This document shows positions 45,469 through 53,795 of a stretch of 64,000 nucleotides of DNA, piece after piece (position 1 is the stretch's first letter; the number at the start of each line of letters is the position of its first letter). The translations under genes and the position numbers were made by a program. This stretch comes from Yoonia maritima (GTDB lineage Bacteria; Pseudomonadota; Alphaproteobacteria; Rhodobacterales; Rhodobacteraceae), in the NCBI RefSeq assembly GCF_002933395.1, contig NZ_CM009490.1:124001-188000 (forward strand). The letters run 5' to 3'. Under the pieces are notes generated by a model. It made no database searches. It was not told where the DNA came from and saw only the letters and a list, made by a program, of their open reading frames with translations.

Positions 45469-46947
45469 ATGAGCCAAGCAAATAATGACTTTTTAGACGT
45501 CAGTCGTTGGACCGGTAAAATATACTCAAACGGGTGGGTCACGGCCCAAGGCGGCACACAGACCGTCACCGCGCCTGCAAATGGCGCGCATCTGGCCGAC
45601 GTTGGCCGGGCAACCCCCGATGATCTAAGAACTGCCGCCGCTGCTGCAAGCCTTGTGCAACCCGTATGGGAAGCAACACCAGGTGCCGAGCGCGCCAAGA
45701 TTTTGAACAAAGCGGCTGAGATCCTTCAAGCGAACGCAGATGAACTTGCCCCTTGGATCGTCCGCGAAAGCGGGGCGACTGCGCCAAAAGCCGCGAATGA
45801 AATTGCACATAGCGCCGGTTTTATCCGCGCCGCTGCAGCAGCCGCGCTTGAAAACCATAACACCACTTTGAAATCGGTTGATGGTCGGAACGCACAAGAA
45901 GAAATGATCCGTGTCCCACACGGCGTTGTTGGTGTGATCTCGGCGTTTAATTTTCCGCTGTTCCTGTCGATCCGTGCGATTGCGGGGGCGCTCGCCACTG
46001 GGAATGCAGTTGTGCACAAGCCAGACCCGCGCACTGCGATTTCGGGCGGTGTCATTATCGCCCGCATATTCGAAGAAGCGGGGCTTCCTATGGGGCTATT
46101 GCACATCATTTCTGGTGGGGGCGATGTCGGTGCCGCAATCTGCGAAGACCCGAACATCGCGATGGTATCCTTTACGGGCTCATCTGCCGTGGGTGCCAAA
46201 GTCGGCGAAGCATGCGGGCGTAATTTAAAGAAAGTTCAGCTCGAGCTTGGCGGAAAGAACGCGATGATTGTGCTGGATGATGCTGACATGGACGTTGCTG
46301 CATCAAACTGCGCGTGGGGTGCATGGATACACCAAGGGCAGGTATGCATTGCGGCTGGTCTTATTTTGGTCCCGGCTGCAAAGGCTGAAACACTGGCCGC
46401 GGCGCTGACCGCCAAGGCGCATCGGTTACCTGTCGGGGATCCCGCGACCGAACAATGCGCACTTGGCCCGCTGATCGTCGAAGCCGAATGTAAGCGGATC
46501 GAAGCCATTGTCGAAGATGCCGTTGCAAAAGGCGCAACGCTTCATGTTGGCGGCAAAGCCAAAGGCACAATGTTTCCTGCCACCGTTTTATCTGGCGTAA
46601 AACCGGGCATGCGTGCATTTGACGAAGAAATTTTTGGCCCGGTGGCGGTGATTGCATCCTTTGATGATGATGATCACGCGGTCGCATTGGCGAAGATGTC
46701 CGATTTTGGACTTGCTGGCAGCGTGATTGGCGGCGATGTCGCGCGTGCCCGTGCGGTTGGTAACCGTCTTCGGGTTGGTCATCTGCACATCAACGATCAA
46801 CCTGTCATTTCATCACCACTCGCCCCATTTGGCGGACGCGGAAAATCTGGCAACGGCACACGGATCTCTGGGCCTGCTATTTGGGAAGAATTCACACAAT
46901 ACGTCTGGATCACGACCAAACCCGCCGCCACGGCGTATCCGTTTTGA
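45469..46947 (+). CDS. Aldehyde dehydrogenase, benzaldehyde-dehydrogenase-like
   Basis: A 492-residue NAD(P)-dependent aldehyde dehydrogenase. The catalytic Glu is in LELGGKNAMIV and the catalytic Cys in HQGQVCIAAG; FGPVAVIASFDDDDHAVALA and the C-terminal family end are present. It resembles benzaldehyde or vanillin-type dehydrogenases and would oxidise the product of the GMC enzyme to an acid for the ligase. The start at 45469 follows GGAAGAA; the in-frame ATG at 45427 lies inside the GMC gene. It is the last gene of the unit. Confidence 0.9.
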   Translation: MSQANNDFLDVSRWTGKIYSNGWVTAQGGTQTVTAPANGAHLADVGRATPDDLRTAAAAASLVQPVWEATPGAERAKILNKAAEILQANADELAPWIVRESGATAPKAANEIAHSAGFIRAAAAAALENHNTTLKSVDGRNAQEEMIRVPHGVVGVISAFNFPLFLSIRAIAGALATGNAVVHKPDPRTAISGGVIIARIFEEAGLPMGLLHIISGGGDVGAAICEDPNIAMVSFTGSSAVGAKVGEACGRNLKKVQLELGGKNAMIVLDDADMDVAASNCAWGAWIHQGQVCIAAGLILVPAAKAETLAAALTAKAHRLPVGDPATEQCALGPLIVEAECKRIEAIVEDAVAKGATLHVGGKAKGTMFPATVLSGVKPGMRAFDEEIFGPVAVIASFDDDDHAVALAKMSDFGLAGSVIGGDVARARAVGNRLRVGHLHINDQPVISSPLAPFGGRGKSGNGTRISGPAIWEEFTQYVWITTKPAATAYPF

Positions 46948-47115
46948 ACCAACACTGGGATAGGGCCAACATGCCATAGTGACCAGCGCTCGCGATGACT
47001 GCGACGACTGATGGTGTATGTGTGGTGCCTATGGTCAAAGCTATCGCGTATTTGGCAGCTCAAGTACCCTTTTTTTCGCAGTCGTGCATAAATTTTCTTG
47101 ACGCTTTCTAGTTAT

Positions 47116-47139
47116 TTCCAATATTCATGAAATATGGAA
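47116..47139. promoter_or_regulatory. Imperfect palindrome at the arsR start, probable operator
   Basis: The arms TTCCAATATTCATG and its near-complement overlap the ATG at 47134. A -35-like TTGACG lies at 47098-47103 with a weak -10 near 47122. The mRNA would begin close to the start codon, and no ribosome site is visible, so translation may be leaderless. Autorepression by the ArsR domain is likely. Confidence 0.5.
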
Positions 47140-47958
47140 GATTTACTGATAGAACGCCTTGCAACTCTTAGCCATCCGCAGCGGATGGCCGTGTTTCGCT
47201 TGCTTATGCGGCGTTGCCCGGATGAATTGCCTGCCGGTGAGATCGCCGATGCGCTTAGCCTTAAGGCAAGCACTGCCTCGGTATATCTATCGGCTTTGAC
47301 CCAAGTGGGTCTCATTTCGCAGCGTCGGGATAAGACGCGTTTGCTCTATGCGGTCAACTTAGAGACAGCCGGCGCAGTTGTGTCTGGTCTTTTCGTTGAC
47401 TGTTGCCGTGGCCGCGCCGACCTTTGTCCACCTCCATTTTCAGAAGTGATCAAGCATATGTCTTCAACCACCGCTCCTAAATTCAATGTTTTATTCGTGT
47501 GTACCGGCAATTCGGCGCGTTCGATCTTTGCTGAAACCATCCTGCGGGATATGGCAGGGGATCGATTTACGGCCTACTCGGCAGGTACAATGCATCGCTC
47601 TGATCTGAACCCGCTGGCAGTTGAAATGCTGCAGTCAAAGGGGCACGATGTATCGCTTTTGCGGTCCAAAAATGTATCAGAGTTTCAGGGCGCTAATGCG
47701 CCAAACATGGATTTCGTATTTACCGTCTGCGATCATGCGGCGAACGAAGAATGTCCCACGTGGCCGGGGCAACCTGTTTCTGGGCATTGGGGTATGCCAG
47801 ACCCCGTTAAGGCAGAGGGAACAGATGCAGAAAAGCGTCTTGCATTCCACCAAACCTACGGCGCGCTGCATAACCGGATTCAGGCATTTACCGCGTTGTC
47901 TTTCGCTTTGTTGGATCGTGCCACGTTACAAAAGAATGTTGATGAAATTGGCAAATAA
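47134..47958 (+). CDS. ArsR regulator fused to arsenate reductase (ArsC)
   Basis: A 274-residue fusion. Residues 1-95 form an ArsR-type winged HTH (LATLSHPQRMAVFRLLM, SLKASTASVYLSALTQVGLI); a cysteine cluster VDCCRGRADLC (89-98) after it could bind As(III). Residues 116-274 form a low-molecular-weight phosphatase-type arsenate reductase with P-loop CTGNSAR (123-129) and the acidic loop near GMPDPV. It reduces arsenate and may sense arsenite in the same protein. The ATG at 47134 has no ribosome site. It leads an arsenic operon. Confidence 0.9.
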   Translation: MEDLLIERLATLSHPQRMAVFRLLMRRCPDELPAGEIADALSLKASTASVYLSALTQVGLISQRRDKTRLLYAVNLETAGAVVSGLFVDCCRGRADLCPPPFSEVIKHMSSTTAPKFNVLFVCTGNSARSIFAETILRDMAGDRFTAYSAGTMHRSDLNPLAVEMLQSKGHDVSLLRSKNVSEFQGANAPNMDFVFTVCDHAANEECPTWPGQPVSGHWGMPDPVKAEGTDAEKRLAFHQTYGALHNRIQAFTALSFALLDRATLQKNVDEIGK

Positions 47959-47982
47959 GCCATTAGACAGGAATAATCAGTT

Positions 47983-48981
47983 ATGACCACTTACGCCCTA
48001 AACGGCCTTGGCCGCATTGGTAAACTTGCGCTGCGCCCACTATTAGAAGCTGGCGCAGAGATCGCGTTTATCAATGACGCCGTCGGCGACCCAGAGATGC
48101 ACGCGCATCTGCTGGAATTCGATTCCATCCACGGGCGCTGGCCTGCGACCTTTGAAACCCAAACGGATGCAATTTGCATCGACGGGAAGTCCATCCCTGT
48201 CACGAGCACCCGCAAGCTAGATGATTTGCCGCTGGATGGCGTAGACGTGGTGATTGATTGCACTGGTGCTTTTAAGACTGAAGCAGCGCTAGCCCCCTAT
48301 TTCGCGGCGGGTGTGAAAAAGGTTGTCGTTTCAGCCCCAGTCAAAGATGGGCCAACGGCAAACATCGTGTTTGGCGTGAATGATGACATCTATGACCCCG
48401 ACACCCATCAGATTGTAACTGCTGCTAGCTGCACAACGAACTGTTTGGCCCCCGTGGTAAAGGTGCTTCTTGAAGGGATCGGGATTAAGCATGGCTCAAT
48501 CACGACCATCCATGACGTGACGAACACGCAAACAATTGTCGATCGCCCGGCAAAGGATTTGCGCCGTGCGCGGTCTGCGTTGACGAACCTTATCCCCACG
48601 ACAACGGGGTCGGCTACCGCGATTACGCTGATCTATCCTGAACTGGCGGGTAAGCTAAATGGTCACGCCGTTCGTGTGCCGCTGCTAAATGCATCTATCA
48701 CCGATTGCGTCTTTGAAATGGCCCGCGAAACAAGCGTTGAAGAAGTCAACGCATTGTTCAAAGCGGCCGCCGAGGGCGAATTGCAGGGTATTCTAGGCTA
48801 TGAAGAACGTCCGTTGGTGTCGTGTGATTACACAAACGACACACGCAGCTCTATCATTGATGCACCGTCAACGATGGTCGTGAACGGTACGCAGCTAAAA
48901 GTCTATGCATGGTATGATAACGAATACGGCTATGCGCATCGGTTGGTTGATGTGGCTTTGATGGTGGGTGGAAAACTGTGA
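47983..48981 (+). CDS. Glyceraldehyde-3-phosphate dehydrogenase of the ars operon
   Basis: A 332-residue GAPDH with catalytic SCTTNC (in [13 protein letters not shown]) and the substrate region [15 protein letters not shown]. In arsenic operons such GAPDH makes 1-arseno-3-phosphoglycerate from arsenate, which ArsJ exports. The product is not the central-metabolism copy, judging by its operon position with arsJ (four-base overlap). Start ATG 47983, 24 bases after the fusion gene. Confidence 0.92.
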   Translation: MTTYALNGLGRIGKLALRPLLEAGAEIAFINDAVGDPEMHAHLLEFDSIHGRWPATFETQTDAICIDGKSIPVTSTRKLDDLPLDGVDVVIDCTGAFKTEAALAPYFAAGVKKVVVSAPVKDGPTANIVFGVNDDIYDPDTHQIVTAASCTTNCLAPVVKVLLEGIGIKHGSITTIHDVTNTQTIVDRPAKDLRRARSALTNLIPTTTGSATAITLIYPELAGKLNGHAVRVPLLNASITDCVFEMARETSVEEVNALFKAAAEGELQGILGYEERPLVSCDYTNDTRSSIIDAPSTMVVNGTQLKVYAWYDNEYGYAHRLVDVALMVGGKL

Positions 48982-50243
48982 CACGCCCAACTGGATTTAC
49001 GGCATATATCACCGTGACCGCGGCCTATTGGGCCTTTATGTTAACTGATGGCGCATTGCGTATGTTGGTGCTGTTACATTTCCACACCTTGGGCTTTTCA
49101 CCAGTTCAACTGGCCTATCTGTTTGTGCTGTATGAAATCGCTGGTGTCGTAACGAACCTGTCGGCAGGTTGGATCGCCGCGCGATTTGGTTTGACGTCTA
49201 CGCTTTATGCCGGGCTTACCTTGCAGATTATCGCGTTATTGGCGCTGACCCAACTGAACCCGCTGTGGGGTGTTAGCGTCTCGGTGGTGTTTGTCATGTT
49301 GGTGCAGGGATTGTCTGGCGTGGCAAAAGACCTCGCAAAGATGAGCTCTAAAAGCGCGGTGAAGATCCTCGCCCCCAGCGAAGGCGGCGGGCTGTTTCGC
49401 TGGGTCGCTCTTTTAACCGGCTCCAAAAATGCGGTCAAAGGCTGCGGCTTTTTGCTGGGCGCGGTTTTGCTGGCAGTCTTGGGGTTCGTGCCATCTGTGC
49501 TGGCGATGGCGGCGATCCTTTTTGCCATCCTCATCGGGGTGATTGTGGGAATGCCTGCCGGGCTACCTGTTGGGCGTAAAGACGCGAAATTCTCTGAAGT
49601 GTTTTCGAAGAACCGCAACATCAATTGGCTCAGCGCGGCGCGGCTTTTTTTGTTTGGGGCGCGTGATGTTTGGTTTGTCGTTGGTATCCCAATCTATTTC
49701 TATGCGGTTCTGTCTGACGGCAGCGAAGCCGGGAATCGCACAGCGTTCTTTATGATTGGCACCTTTATGGCGGTCTGGACAATTCTTTACGGGATCGTTC
49801 AGGGCTGGGCGCCACGCATTTTGAATGCATCTGCACGGACAGAGGCGGGGATGCTCGGGCAAGCGAAACGATGGGTTGCTATGCTGATTGTTGTGCCAGC
49901 ATTGCTTGCTGGGTTGGTATTGGTTTCGGCCGAACCGTCCAATATTTTGACCGCAACAATTGTGCTGGGGCTTTTGATTTTTGGCGGAATCTTCGCTGTG
50001 AATTCGGCGTTGCATTCTTTTTTGATCCTCAACTTCACAGATGCAAAGCGTGTCACAATGGATGTGGGGTTTTACTATATGGCGAACGCGGCAGGTCGTT
50101 TGGTCGGAACTGTACTATCTGGGCTGACGTATCAATTGGGCGGGCTTGCGCTGTGCCTTGCGACCGCGGCAGTGATGATTTGCTTAAGCTGGGTCGGTGT
50201 GTCCCAGCTTAGAACCCAAGAAGGACAAGAGATCCCAGAATGA
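48978..50243 (+). CDS. arsJ: ArsJ, organoarsenical efflux permease
   Basis: A 421-residue major-facilitator membrane protein with about 12 hydrophobic helices. The start ([22 protein letters not shown]) and [22 protein letters not shown] are those of the ArsJ group, which exports 1-arseno-3-phosphoglycerate. It starts at GTG 48978, overlapping the GAPDH stop as GTGA, and overlaps acr3 by four bases. The pair GAPDH-ArsJ removes arsenate without reducing it. Confidence 0.92.
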   Translation: MTRPTGFTAYITVTAAYWAFMLTDGALRMLVLLHFHTLGFSPVQLAYLFVLYEIAGVVTNLSAGWIAARFGLTSTLYAGLTLQIIALLALTQLNPLWGVSVSVVFVMLVQGLSGVAKDLAKMSSKSAVKILAPSEGGGLFRWVALLTGSKNAVKGCGFLLGAVLLAVLGFVPSVLAMAAILFAILIGVIVGMPAGLPVGRKDAKFSEVFSKNRNINWLSAARLFLFGARDVWFVVGIPIYFYAVLSDGSEAGNRTAFFMIGTFMAVWTILYGIVQGWAPRILNASARTEAGMLGQAKRWVAMLIVVPALLAGLVLVSAEPSNILTATIVLGLLIFGGIFAVNSALHSFLILNFTDAKRVTMDVGFYYMANAAGRLVGTVLSGLTYQLGGLALCLATAAVMICLSWVGVSQLRTQEGQEIPE

Positions 50244-51250
50244 ATATTTTCGAAAAATACCTGTCCGTTTGGATCGCATTGGCGATGGGGGCGGGTATCC
50301 TTTTGGGGAATATCGCCCCTGGTTTGGTTAGTGCAATCGCAGCGGCCGAATTCGCCAGCGTCAATCTGGTCGTTGCGGTGCTGATCTGGGCGATGGTCTA
50401 TCCGATGATGGTTGGCGTTGATCCACGATCATTGCGCGACGTGGCAAAGCAGCCCCGGGGGTTGCTGATTACGCTTATCGTGAATTGGCTGATCAAACCT
50501 TTCACAATGGCCGCTTTCGCCGTTTTATTTTTTCAATACATCTTTGCACCGTGGATCCCGCGCGAAGACGCAATGCAGTATATTGCCGGGCTAATTTTGC
50601 TAGGCGCTGCGCCTTGCACAGCGATGGTCTTCGTTTGGTCACAGCTCACACGTGGTGACGCGACTTATACGCTGTTACAGGTGTCGGTGAATGACCTGAT
50701 TATGGTCATCGCATTTGCCCCAATCGTCGCCTTTTTGCTAGGCGTCACAGACATCACCGTGCCTTGGTCGACCTTGGTGCTTTCGGTTCTGTTGTTCATC
50801 GCACTGCCGCTTGCCGCTGGGATTTTAACCCGGCGACGCCTTGGGTCAGAGCCCGCAATCGAAACGTTTCAGGCCCGTGTAAAGCCCTATTCGGTCGTTG
50901 GATTGATCGTAACGGTCATGATCCTATTTGGATTACAGGGCCAAGTTATTGTTTCAAAACCTTTTATCATCGTGCTGATCGCAGTGCCCATCATCTTGCA
51001 AAGCTATGGCATCTTTGCGATCGCCTATGCCGCAGCCTTTGCAATGAAGGTGCCACACCGCATCGCGGCACCTTGCGCGCTGATCGGCACGTCGAACTTT
51101 TTCGAACTCGCCGTAGCCGTCGCGATTAGCCTGTTTGGCCTGAACTCGGGCGCAGCCCTCGCAACCGTGGTAGGGGTCTTGGTCGAAGTACCTGTTATGC
51201 TAACCCTTGTTGCATTCGCTAACCGAACACGCACAAAATTCGCACCTTAA
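50240..51250 (+). CDS. acr3: ACR3-family arsenite efflux permease
   Basis: A 336-residue membrane protein with about ten hydrophobic helices and the ACR3 motif [19 protein letters not shown], containing the conserved cysteine. It pumps arsenite out after reduction by the ArsC domain. It is the last gene of the operon and converges on the lipoprotein gene at 51263, with a 12-base gap. Length is slightly below the family average of about 350. Confidence 0.92.
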   Translation: MNIFEKYLSVWIALAMGAGILLGNIAPGLVSAIAAAEFASVNLVVAVLIWAMVYPMMVGVDPRSLRDVAKQPRGLLITLIVNWLIKPFTMAAFAVLFFQYIFAPWIPREDAMQYIAGLILLGAAPCTAMVFVWSQLTRGDATYTLLQVSVNDLIMVIAFAPIVAFLLGVTDITVPWSTLVLSVLLFIALPLAAGILTRRRLGSEPAIETFQARVKPYSVVGLIVTVMILFGLQGQVIVSKPFIIVLIAVPIILQSYGIFAIAYAAAFAMKVPHRIAAPCALIGTSNFFELAVAVAISLFGLNSGAALATVVGVLVEVPVMLTLVAFANRTRTKFAP

Positions 51251-51262
51251 AACGCCGCCCAC

Positions 51263-52357
51263 TTAGGGTTGCGGTATGGCAGGAATTTCAGGCGGGCGCG
51301 AAAATATCTGAAAATACTTTGAGAAATTCGCCAGCGGCGCGTTTCCGACGTAAATTGCGTCACCGTCACGTAGCTGGAAACGGTTTGCGCGCAAACGCTC
51401 TGCGGGGTTGGAATAATCCACACGGAATATCACGTCACCGTATACGGTTCGGTGTTCCCCATTTTCAGATTTAAGCAGAAAGGATTCACCCGTCGGCTGC
51501 CTGCGAAACACAAACAATGACTTTGGGTTGGCGCGGCTGTCTTGCAAGCCACCTGCTTGGGCGACCGCGCCAGCCAACGTCAGCGCGCCTTCGACGAAAT
51601 CAAACGTCCCAGTAGAGCCAAGCGCGCCATCGGCCACGAAACTTGCGTCACCACCGCCGACAATAAGCGTATCGCCCGGTAGTAACGGGATGTTTCGGCT
51701 GTCTTGGCTGATAACATTGGAAAGCATTTCTTGGCCACGGCGACCTTGACGTAATACGGTCACAACTGTGGCGTCAGGATCACTGGATGCCCCGCCAGCG
51801 TTTGCAAGGCCATCAAGGACATTTTCGCCCCGAGACGTCAACGTGAACACACCAGCAGATGCCACAGCACCTTGGACAGTATAGGTGTCGCGTTCCATCC
51901 GCGAAATACTAACTGTTGCATAGGGATCAACAGCAGTTTCGCGTAGCTTGTTGGTGATCAGGTTTTGCGCCGCGCTGACCGATTTTCCAGCGACATTGAT
52001 TGTTCCCGCAAAGGGAAGCGCCACAAGACCGCTTTGGGATACAGTAAAATCGCCTAAGGGTAGTGTCGCGCTTTCACTGGCGTTGAACAGCCCAGAATTG
52101 CCGGTGCCAAAAGCAGTTACGCTGATCGTGTCACCGGGTTTGATGATACCGGGGACATAGCTTTGCGTTCCCAAAGACTGAAACCCTGTGCCTGCGTGGG
52201 GCGTTCCAAGCGCGCGTACGACGCCTTCGTTCAGTTGCAGAATTGGCGTGTCGCTTTGGCGTGCTTGGTGAATAACCTGCGACGTTTTTGGTCCATCAGC
52301 AGGCGCACAAGCGGCAAGGCCAATGCAGGCAGAGATAAAAGCAATTCTAATGGTCAT
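51263..52357 (-). CDS. Wza-like polysaccharide-export lipoprotein (SLBB)
   Basis: A 364-residue outer-membrane-type lipoprotein with lipobox LAAC (Cys 17 after the ATG at 52357). The poly-export domain (YVPGIIKPGDTISVTAFGTGN, LVALPFAGTINVAGKS) and SLBB segments (YTVQGAVASAGVFTLTSRG, IPLLPGDTLIVGGG) are clear. Such proteins form a channel for capsule or exopolysaccharide. The start follows the tagF-pppA stop by 13 bases on the same strand, so it is the last gene of the T6SS operon; no other export genes are nearby. The longer upstream frame is rejected. Confidence 0.88.
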   Translation of the reverse strand: MTIRIAFISACIGLAACAPADGPKTSQVIHQARQSDTPILQLNEGVVRALGTPHAGTGFQSLGTQSYVPGIIKPGDTISVTAFGTGNSGLFNASESATLPLGDFTVSQSGLVALPFAGTINVAGKSVSAAQNLITNKLRETAVDPYATVSISRMERDTYTVQGAVASAGVFTLTSRGENVLDGLANAGGASSDPDATVVTVLRQGRRGQEMLSNVISQDSRNIPLLPGDTLIVGGGDASFVADGALGSTGTFDFVEGALTLAGAVAQAGGLQDSRANPKSLFVFRRQPTGESFLLKSENGEHRTVYGDVIFRVDYSNPAERLRANRFQLRDGDAIYVGNAPLANFSKYFQIFSRPPEIPAIPQP

Positions 52358-52370
52358 ATGTTTGGCCTTA

Positions 52371-53792
52371 CTATTCTTCCTCAGACGACGCGCCAATCTG
52401 GCCACCGTCCTTCAATTTACGGTTAAGGATGACAACTAAAGCGGCAACATCAAGCGTTGCCCCCGCAATAATCGCGTCCTGTGCTAAATGATCTGCTGCT
52501 TGTTGTGCGGATGGCGCATCCTGCAAAACGCGCATAATTTCGGTTTCCGTTGTGACGGATATCAGACCCGGAGAACATAGCAGATATCTGTCCCCGGGCT
52601 TTGCTTCTCCTAGCTGGCTTTCAAGGGATAGTTGACGTGTAGCACCGACAGCGCGGGTGATTACCTGTGGTAAAAGCGGATCAATATGATCGCGTGTCAG
52701 CAATGATAGATGCCCGTCACGCAACAGGTAACAGCGTACATTTCCACACCACAGGATCGCATGACGACTGCCTTGCACCAATAACGTAGCGCAAGACGTG
52801 GCAAAAACGTCACCACTGTGCAAACCACGCGCGCAAAGCATGGCGTTAGCACGGCCTAGTTTGCCTTTTGCTTCGGCAATGAGATCGGTTAGCGAAAATG
52901 GCTCGGCAATCGTTTCAAGCGTGCTGCGGACTGTCTCTACAGTACCGCGCAGACCGGGATGCGACCCAATACCGCTGATTAGGCTGAGTGCTTGGTGGTC
53001 TTCGCCAATAGCAGCCGCATCAGTCAAAACCGCGCTACGCGTACCCTTAAGCGCGGAAGCCGCACATTCGATATCCAACAAGACATGAGACGAGCCTTGC
53101 TCTTGGGGGGGCGTTTCAGATGTCTGGCTGGTATCGGCTATCGCTTGCGGTGTTTCTTGGGTAGCCGTGTTTGGCTTGTCTTCGGTCGATGCCTCGGCGG
53201 ACAAGAAAACCGTGTGAAACTCTTCTGGGGCAGGTAAATCATCAAAGCCTGCAACAGGCCGATTTTCAGCCCACCAAAGACTACGGGATGAATCCGTTTC
53301 GTGTGAACGTAGGTTAGGTTGGTACCAATGTTCCGCACTCAAGGCCGCAAGCTCAGCATCGAATGCGTCACGCTGAAAGTCTGGTGATAAGGTTGATAGC
53401 GCAAGCGCTTCGGCCTGTACAAACCATCCCTCGATTTGGCGGGGCAAATTGCTGAGCGGGCCACGATGATCGGTTAATGATACGGCTAAAATTAACGGGA
53501 AATAGCGCCCGACGCGGTCTACGCTGGGCATCATTACCATTGCAACGGCATCAGGGCACACAACATCTGCCGCGGCGACACCGCGCCATACCGGGGCCAC
53601 CAAAAATGCATCTAACCAACCGCGGCCCAACGCGCGTTGGCTTTCACGCACGCTATGGCGCGTCCAGCTATCAAGCGCGTCAACGAAGGTCCGCGATAGA
53701 TTACATTGCACAAAATCCCCATGCGTCGGGATTTTACCGAAATAGCCGGACCCAATCAAAGAAGGTCTATTTTCTGATGCCCCGCGTCCCAA
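52371..53792 (-). CDS. TagF-PppA fusion, T6SS regulator with degenerate PP2C domain
   Basis: A 473-residue fusion. Residues 10-180 match TagF (GYFGKIPTHGDFVQ, PSVDRVGRYFPLILAV, SLWWAE). A linker rich in Thr, Gln and Pro (about 195-235) leads to a PP2C-like domain (236-460). Its metal-binding motifs are altered: DGMGG-type reads SGIGS (273-277), the SDGL-type aspartate is Pro in CSPGL (406-410), and the DN motif reads DV (448-449). It is probably catalytically dead. A TagF-PppA fusion is known in Agrobacterium. The start is TTG at 53792. Confidence 0.85.
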   Translation of the reverse strand: MGRGASENRPSLIGSGYFGKIPTHGDFVQCNLSRTFVDALDSWTRHSVRESQRALGRGWLDAFLVAPVWRGVAAADVVCPDAVAMVMMPSVDRVGRYFPLILAVSLTDHRGPLSNLPRQIEGWFVQAEALALSTLSPDFQRDAFDAELAALSAEHWYQPNLRSHETDSSRSLWWAENRPVAGFDDLPAPEEFHTVFLSAEASTEDKPNTATQETPQAIADTSQTSETPPQEQGSSHVLLDIECAASALKGTRSAVLTDAAAIGEDHQALSLISGIGSHPGLRGTVETVRSTLETIAEPFSLTDLIAEAKGKLGRANAMLCARGLHSGDVFATSCATLLVQGSRHAILWCGNVRCYLLRDGHLSLLTRDHIDPLLPQVITRAVGATRQLSLESQLGEAKPGDRYLLCSPGLISVTTETEIMRVLQDAPSAQQAADHLAQDAIIAGATLDVAALVVILNRKLKDGGQIGASSEEE

Positions 53793-53795
53793 ACT

